A DNA stretch of 64,000 nt. Origin: Pseudomonas vlassakiae (lineage in GTDB: Bacteria > Pseudomonadota > Gammaproteobacteria > Pseudomonadales > Pseudomonadaceae). Shown piece by piece: positions 59,566-64,000 of the stretch. Below the pieces are notes generated by a model, which saw nothing but the letters and a program-made list of their open reading frames with translations, ran no database searches and had not been told where the DNA came from. Every line of letters starts with the position of its first letter. Position 1 is the stretch's first letter. Where the stretch lies: NCBI RefSeq assembly GCF_014269035.2, contig NZ_JABWRP020000020.1, forward strand, positions 1-64,000, read 5' to 3'. The position numbers were made by a program, and so were the translations under genes.

Positions 59566-60320
59566 TGGGCAAGCACGTCGTAGCTGCCGGCCTGGGGCTG
59601 GCGGGCCTGCTGGGGTTGCTGCTGCTGTGGTGGGCGGGTGTTCAGCTGTTCGGCGAGGCTGACGGCCTGTCGGCACGCTTCTCGCCCCAGGCGACCCTGG
59701 CCAGCCTGGTCGAGTTGCTTGGCCAAGGCGAGGTCTACGGGCATGTCTGGGTCAGCCTCAAGCGCATTCTGGTCGGCTTGTTGCTGGCGCTGCTGATCGG
59801 CGTGCCGCTGGGGCTGCTGGTGGGTAGCTATCGGCACCTGGAAGCAGCGACCACGCCGGCGTTCCAGTTCCTGCGGATGATCTCGCCCTTGTCGTGGATG
59901 CCAGTGGTGGTGATGCTGATGGGCGTGGGTGACCAGCCGATCTACTTCCTTCTGGCCTTTGCCGCACTCTGGCCGATCCTGCTCAACACCGCCGCAGGCG
60001 TGCGCCAGCTCGACCCGCGCTGGCTGCAGTTGAGCCGCAGCCTCAGTGCCACGCGCTGGGAAACCTTGTGCAAGGTGATCGTGCCGGGGGTCATCGGCCA
60101 TGTGCTGACCGGGGTGCGCCTGGCGATTGGCATCCTGTGGATCGTGCTGGTGCCGTGCGAGATGCTCGGGGTGAGTGCGGGGCTTGGGTATTTCATTCTC
60201 GATACCCGCGACCGCCTGGCTTACTCGGAACTGATGGCGATGGTGCTGCTGATCGGCGTGCTCGGGTTCATGCTCGATGCGCTGGCCCGCGGGTTGCATC
60301 GGCGCTGGGTGCATGCCTGA
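59565..60320 (+). CDS. ABC transporter permease, SsuC/TauC type
   Basis: Inner-membrane permease of 251 residues with six spans and the EAA-type loop QLSRSLSATRWETLCKVIVPGVIGH near the ATPase interface. It overlaps the binding-protein stop by one base (TGATG). Completes the importer operon. No terminator hairpin was recognised in the 26 bp before the convergent GNAT gene. Confidence 0.92.
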   Translation: MGKHVVAAGLGLAGLLGLLLLWWAGVQLFGEADGLSARFSPQATLASLVELLGQGEVYGHVWVSLKRILVGLLLALLIGVPLGLLVGSYRHLEAATTPAFQFLRMISPLSWMPVVVMLMGVGDQPIYFLLAFAALWPILLNTAAGVRQLDPRWLQLSRSLSATRWETLCKVIVPGVIGHVLTGVRLAIGILWIVLVPCEMLGVSAGLGYFILDTRDRLAYSELMAMVLLIGVLGFMLDALARGLHRRWVHA

Positions 60321-60346
60321 CCGGCCAGTTGTGCTTGTTCGCGGGC

Positions 60347-61033
60347 TTAATGCACCGATCTGCGCTCCCGCACACAGGCCTTGGCCTGGGCGGTCAATTC
60401 ATCCAGCCACGCATCCCGCTGCTGCTCGGCATCGACCATCGCATCTTCACCCTGCTGATTGAGCAGGTAGGTGTGGATCTGCAGGACTTCCGCAGTCTGG
60501 TAGATCGGCGCAATGTCCAGCCGCCCGATCAGCGCGCCACTGGCCTGGCCGGTGCTGCTCATCAGCACCTGCGGCCCGCTGGCGGCGACCACCTGCATGC
60601 CCATGCTCTCGAACCACGGCACCTGGCTGGCAAACGCATTCAGCTCGACGCTGGCATAGCGCGCCTGCGCGTCACCCAGCAGGGCACGGGCAATGCCTTG
60701 GCGGCGGTGGCTGGGTGCCACGGCCAGAAACGCCAGGGCGCAGGCCCGGGGGTTGTCCTGGGCCGGCAAGGTCAGGGCGAAACCGAGCAACTGGTCCGGG
60801 GCATCGGCATCCAGGGCCAGGGTCAGTTCCACAGCCAGGCCACGGGTGCCGTCCATGGCTTGCAGGTACTGGTGCACCTCCATGCCGACACCGTACTGGT
60901 ACAGCGGATACAGCGGGTTTTCGGCGCGAATGGCGACACTGCTCAGATCGCCGACGTTGTGGATCACCAGCTCGCGGATCTGGTTCTGGAAAGATTCGGG
61001 CGGCACGCTGTCGAGGCGGCTCAGGATGAACAT
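60347..61033 (-). CDS. GNAT-family acetyltransferase
   Basis: GNAT N-acetyltransferase, 228 residues. The acetyl-CoA motif is FLAVAPSHRRQGIARALLG at about 103-121. The C-terminal extension beyond the typical 150 residues (from about 150) is of unknown role. Target is not identifiable. It lies downstream of argC in the same direction, with a small hairpin between. Confidence 0.85.
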   Translation of the reverse strand: MFILSRLDSVPPESFQNQIRELVIHNVGDLSSVAIRAENPLYPLYQYGVGMEVHQYLQAMDGTRGLAVELTLALDADAPDQLLGFALTLPAQDNPRACALAFLAVAPSHRRQGIARALLGDAQARYASVELNAFASQVPWFESMGMQVVAASGPQVLMSSTGQASGALIGRLDIAPIYQTAEVLQIHTYLLNQQGEDAMVDAEQQRDAWLDELTAQAKACVRERRSVH

Positions 61034-61065
61034 CGGTAAACGGGCTCCGGCTGCGATTGGCTCAT

Positions 61066-61086
61066 CCCGCGCCGAGGTGGCGCGGG
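61066..61086 (-). terminator. Hairpin between argC and the GNAT gene
   Basis: cccgcgcc-gaggt-ggcgcggg is a perfect 8-bp stem with a 5-nt loop, 20 bp after the argC stop. No T run follows on the minus strand, so termination may be weak or Rho-aided. Confidence 0.4.
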
Positions 61087-61106
61087 GTGCACAGTCTAAA
61101 CCCTTT

Positions 61107-62042
61107 TTAGCCGCGCATCGCGGCGAGCATCAGGTCGAGGTTCTGCACGGCCGCGCCCGAGGCACCCTTGCCCAGGTTGTCGAACACCGCCGTCAGCAGC
61201 ACCTGGCCGTGCTCGGGGTTGGCGTACAGCGCCAGGCGCAGGTCGTTGCTGTCATTCAGCGCCTGCGGGTCGAGCGGGGTGGCCGGGCCTTGCTGGTGCA
61301 GGGGCATCACCTGCACATGGCGGGCACCCTGGTAGTGGTGCTCCAGGCAGGCTTGCAACTGCTCGGCGCGCGGCTGGCCCGGCAGCAGGCGCAGCTGCAG
61401 GGGAATGCTCAGGACGATGCCCTGGCGATAGGCCGCGTAACCGGGCAGGAACATGGGCCGTGCCGACAGGCCCGCGTGCAGCTGGATTTCCGGCACGTGC
61501 TTGTGCGCCAGTTCCAGGCCATACACCTGCAGGATGGGGGGATGTTCAGCGCCCGGTGTTTCGTGCCGCTCGACGGCGGCACGACCACCGCCGGAATAAC
61601 CCGAGATGGCGTGGATGCTCAGCGGGTAGTCGGCCGGCAGCAGGCCGGCCTTGACCAGCGGGCGCAGCAGGGCGATGGCGCCGGTCGGGTAGCAGCCGGG
61701 GTTGCTGACCCGCTTGGCCTGGGCGATACGCTCGGCCTGCTGCTCGTCCAGCTCCGGCAGGCCGTAGACCCAGCCTGGCGTAGTGCGGTGCGCGGAGCTG
61801 GCGTCGATCACCCGTACGGCCGGGTTCTCGATGGCCGCCACGGCCGTGCGTGCAGCATCGTCGGGCAGGCACAGCAAGGCGATGTCGGCGCTGTTGATGG
61901 CATCGGCGCGGCGCTGCGGGTCCTTGCGCTCGGCTTGCGGCAGGGTCAGCAGGCGCAGGTCGGTGCGGCCTTGCAGGCGGGCATGGATCTGCAGGCCGGT
62001 GGTGCCTTGGTCACCGTCGATGAAGACAACAGGGGTGTGCAT
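61107..62042 (-). CDS. argC: N-acetyl-gamma-glutamyl-phosphate reductase, type 2
   Basis: ArgC, 311 residues, of the shorter type 2 class. It reduces N-acetylglutamyl phosphate with NADPH in arginine synthesis. Nucleotide-binding start FIDGDQGTTGLQIHARL and the catalytic Cys117 in SNPGCYPTG, with the His region HAISGYSGGG. Many pseudomonads carry a second, main ArgC elsewhere, so this may be a paralogue. Divergent from a LysR regulator with 114 bp between. Confidence 0.9.
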   Translation of the reverse strand: MHTPVVFIDGDQGTTGLQIHARLQGRTDLRLLTLPQAERKDPQRRADAINSADIALLCLPDDAARTAVAAIENPAVRVIDASSAHRTTPGWVYGLPELDEQQAERIAQAKRVSNPGCYPTGAIALLRPLVKAGLLPADYPLSIHAISGYSGGGRAAVERHETPGAEHPPILQVYGLELAHKHVPEIQLHAGLSARPMFLPGYAAYRQGIVLSIPLQLRLLPGQPRAEQLQACLEHHYQGARHVQVMPLHQQGPATPLDPQALNDSNDLRLALYANPEHGQVLLTAVFDNLGKGASGAAVQNLDLMLAAMRG

Positions 62043-62156
62043 GGTCGGAGTCCGGTCAGCGGAGGAGATGGCCTATGCTCGCCTGTGGCGCTGGGAAAGA
62101 AAATTTGAATATGATGACGCTGACGTTCAGCTTTCATGAATCAAGGATCGCCGCCC

Positions 62157-63038
62157 ATGCGCGAAATCAGCCTCGACCGCCTGCGAACCTTGGTAGTGGT
62201 TACCGACCTGGGCTCGTTTGCCGAAGCCGCCCGTCAGCTCAACCTCGCGCCGCCCACCATCAGCCTGCACGTGGCCGAGCTGGAGGCGCGGGTCGGTGCG
62301 CCGCTGCTGACGCGCAACCGCAACCAGGTGCGCCCGACGGCCATCGGCGAGACCCTGCTGGGTAGGGCCCGGCGTTTGCTGGCCGATGCCGACCTGGCGT
62401 TGGACGAAGTGCGTCGCCAGGTCGAGGGCCTGACCGGGCGGGTGCGTCTGGGGGCATCCACGGGTGCCATTGCCCACTTGTTGCCCAAGGCCCTGGAGCA
62501 TTTGAAAGAGGCGCACCCCGGTATCGACGTGCAGGTTCAGGTGCTGACCTCCCAGGCTTCCCTGGCGCGCTTGCGAGAAGGCAGCCTGGATATCGGCCTG
62601 GTCGCGCTGCCGCAGGTGGCCGGCAAGGGTGTCAGGCTCACGCCCTGGCGGCGCGACCCGATTCTGGCGTATGTGCCGGCCGACTGGCAGCCGCCGGCCA
62701 AGGTCACCCCGGCCTGGCTGGCGCAGCGTGCGTTGATCCTCAATGACCACAGCACCCAGTTATCGCGGGTGACCGGTGAGTGGTTCGCGGCGGCGGGCTT
62801 GTATCCCGAGCCGCGAATCGAGCTGAACTACAACGATGCGATCAAGAGCCTGGTCGGGGCGGGCTATGGCGCGACCTTGTTGCCGCAGGAAGGCGAGGCC
62901 GCCGAACTGGACCGGCGGATTGCCCGCCGGCCGCTGCGGCCCGGGTTGTGGCGGCAGCTGGGGATTGCCTGCCGGGAAGGGCAAGTGGAGCGGGCAACGG
63001 CGTTAGTGCTGCAAGCGCTGGAACGGTTGCGGCAGTAA
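62157..63038 (+). CDS. LysR-family transcriptional regulator
   Basis: LysR-type regulator of 293 residues: MREISLDRLRTLVVVTDLGS start, LNLAPPTISLHVAELEARVG in the HTH, and effector domain from about 90 (STGAIAHLLPKALEHLKEAHPG). ATG 62157 was chosen because AAGGA precedes it; ATG 62136 would add seven residues. Divergent from argC, with 114 bp between, and may control it. Confidence 0.87.
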   Translation: MREISLDRLRTLVVVTDLGSFAEAARQLNLAPPTISLHVAELEARVGAPLLTRNRNQVRPTAIGETLLGRARRLLADADLALDEVRRQVEGLTGRVRLGASTGAIAHLLPKALEHLKEAHPGIDVQVQVLTSQASLARLREGSLDIGLVALPQVAGKGVRLTPWRRDPILAYVPADWQPPAKVTPAWLAQRALILNDHSTQLSRVTGEWFAAAGLYPEPRIELNYNDAIKSLVGAGYGATLLPQEGEAAELDRRIARRPLRPGLWRQLGIACREGQVERATALVLQALERLRQ

Positions 63039-63059
63039 GGGCTGCAAAGCGGCCCGGGG

Positions 63060-63266
63060 TCAGCCCCGCTCGCGCAGGCGCACCGCCGTCACGGTCTCGC
63101 CGCCCACCCCCCAGTTATCCGTCGGCACCTCCTCGATCACCACGAAGGTACTGGCCGGAGGCTTGCCCAGCACCTGTTCCAGCAACCGCGTGGTGCCCTC
63201 GATGAGCTGGCGCTTGTGTTGCTGGGTAACCCCTTCATCGGTCACCCGGATATGTACGTACGGCAT
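63060..63266 (-). CDS. 4-oxalocrotonate tautomerase-family protein
   Basis: Small tautomerase homologue of 68 residues. The catalytic proline is residue 2, exposed after removal of Met (MPYVHIRVTDEGVT), and the HKRQLIEGTTRLLEQVLGK helix is typical. Probably an isomerase or dehalogenase on an aromatic-derived acid, but function unknown. It lies 18 bp after the SDR stop in the same direction and could be co-transcribed with it. Confidence 0.88.
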   Translation of the reverse strand: MPYVHIRVTDEGVTQQHKRQLIEGTTRLLEQVLGKPPASTFVVIEEVPTDNWGVGGETVTAVRLRERG

Positions 63267-63284
63267 GGCTGTTCGCTCCTCGGT

Positions 63285-64000
63285 TCAGTGCCAGGTACCG
63301 GCGGTGCTGCCACCGTCCACGGGCAGGATGACGCCGCTGACGAAGCGTGCGTCGGTCAGGTACAGCACGGCGTCTACCACATCCTGCGGCTTGCCCGTGC
63401 GGCCGCTGGGTGAAAGCCCGCCAAGGGCCTCGACCGAGCCGCCGTGCAGCGGTGTATCGATGATCCCGGGGGCTACCGCATTGACCTGCACGCCGCTGGC
63501 TGCCAGCTCCAGGGCCAGGCCCTTGACCGCCTGATTCAGCCCGCCCTTGACCAGCACTGGCAACAGCGCCGGTACGCGGGTATCCGGCTGCAGTGCGATG
63601 GAGGCGGTGATGGCGATGATCTGCCCATGGCCTTGCGCAGCCATGACCCTTGCCGCTGCCTGCGACGGGTAGAAAAAGCCCTTGAGGTTGGTGCCGACCA
63701 GTGCGTCGAGGTCTGTCTCGCTGTACTCGGTGAAAGGCTTGGGAATGAAGATTCCGGCGTTGTTGATCAGGATGTCGACGCCGCCGAAGGTCGCCTGGGC
63801 CGTGGCAAGCAGGCGCTGGGCAGTCTCGGCTGCGGCGATGTCGCCAGCCACGCCGACGAAGCGCTGCGGGTGACCGAGGCGGGCCGAGGCCTGGTCCAGG
63901 CGTGCCTGGCTGCGGGCGTTGCCGATTACGTTGTCGCCGCGTTCGAGGAACGCCTCGGCGAGGGCGAAGCCCAGGCCGCTGGAGGCCCCGGTGATGATGA
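63285..64000 (-). CDS. SDR-family oxidoreductase, 5' end outside the window
   Basis: Short-chain dehydrogenase truncated by the window edge; the visible part reads from the Rossmann motif (IITGASSGLG) through to a complete C-terminus (STAGTWH). Landmarks are NNAGIFIPKPF and the active-site region ITASIALQPD. The usual catalytic Tyr-x3-Lys appears as Pro-x3-Lys (PVLVKGG), so the Tyr seems to be missing and reductase activity is doubtful. The glycine-rich nucleotide-binding motif is intact. Followed by the tautomerase gene. Confidence 0.85.
   Translation of the reverse strand, partial: IITGASSGLGFALAEAFLERGDNVIGNARSQARLDQASARLGHPQRFVGVAGDIAAAETAQRLLATAQATFGGVDILINNAGIFIPKPFTEYSETDLDALVGTNLKGFFYPSQAAARVMAAQGHGQIIAITASIALQPDTRVPALLPVLVKGGLNQAVKGLALELAASGVQVNAVAPGIIDTPLHGGSVEALGGLSPSGRTGKPQDVVDAVLYLTDARFVSGVILPVDGGSTAGTWH

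Noticed and set aside
1..64000. tRNA, rRNA, CRISPR, insertion sequence or prophage
   Set aside because: No cloverleaf-like sequences, no periodic repeats with spacers, no transposase or integrase motif, and no composition break were seen.

Overview
The window looks like a chromosomal segment of a Pseudomonas of the P. putida group. It is uniformly GC-rich, genes are packed at roughly one per kilobase, intergenic palindromes are of the Pseudomonas REP type (glycine-tRNA-like sequences are absent; typical words are GGCCTCTTCGCGGGT and GCTCCTACAGG), and the gene content is typical: glcC-glcDEFGB, an MbtH/thioesterase pair behind a PvdS-like promoter, a FecI/FecR/FecA set, katG and nine LysR regulators. 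I saw no tRNA, rRNA, CRISPR array, transposase or phage gene, and no composition break suggesting recent transfer. Species assignment is inference.

Layout. 1-7.1 kb: LysE exporter with AraC regulator; LysR/nitroreductase divergent pair; a solitary IscS-like cysteine desulfurase; LysR/acyl-CoA dehydrogenase divergent pair. 7.2-9.7 kb: TerC-family membrane protein and a periplasmic PstS-like protein fused to an OmpA-like domain. 9.7-15.4 kb: a four-gene polyamine-type ABC importer, a RibB with a dead GTP-cyclohydrolase domain and a divergent DUF1330 gene, linked by related operator-like palindromes. 15.4-18.3 kb: pirin, secreted esterase, LysR. 18.3-25.2 kb: one operon purU-folD-soxB-soxD-soxA-soxG, a heterotetrameric sarcosine-oxidase-like enzyme plus the two enzymes needed to oxidise the released one-carbon unit to formate; its SoxD lacks the zinc cysteines. 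25.4-28.5 kb: a small Cys-bearing protein, MbtH, type II thioesterase, isochorismatase-like hydrolase and a DUF1615 lipoprotein. 28.5-32.7 kb: LysR/MFS pair, a small hypothetical, then sigma factor and anti-sigma factor; 32.7-35.1 kb: the TonB-dependent transducer they control.

35-41.2 kb: glutathione transferase, TauE/SafE permease, an unknown bitopic protein, AhpD-like protein, CynX-type MFS, MocR-type regulator, a hypothetical. 41.3-48.8 kb: glycolate/glyoxylate module, in which GlcDEF oxidises glycolate to glyoxylate and GlcB condenses it with acetyl-CoA to malate; GlcC is divergent and two near-identical palindromes lie between glcC and glcD. 48.8-52.2 kb: carboxypeptidase G2-like enzyme, two small exported proteins, LysR. 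52.6-54.8 kb: katG. 54.9-60.3 kb: an AraC-controlled operon of an AhpD-like protein, an acyl-CoA-dehydrogenase-like flavoprotein and a taurine/nitrate-type ABC importer with a Cys-rich Tat signal. 60.3-64 kb: GNAT acetyltransferase, type 2 ArgC, LysR, a 4-oxalocrotonate tautomerase homologue and a truncated SDR whose active-site tyrosine appears replaced.

The most promising candidates for undescribed biology are the purU-folD-soxBDAG operon with its zinc-less delta subunit, the RibB/ABC/DUF1330 group with a shared operator, and the AraC-controlled peroxidase/dehydrogenase/ABC operon. Functions are assigned by recognising sequence motifs by eye; no database search was run.
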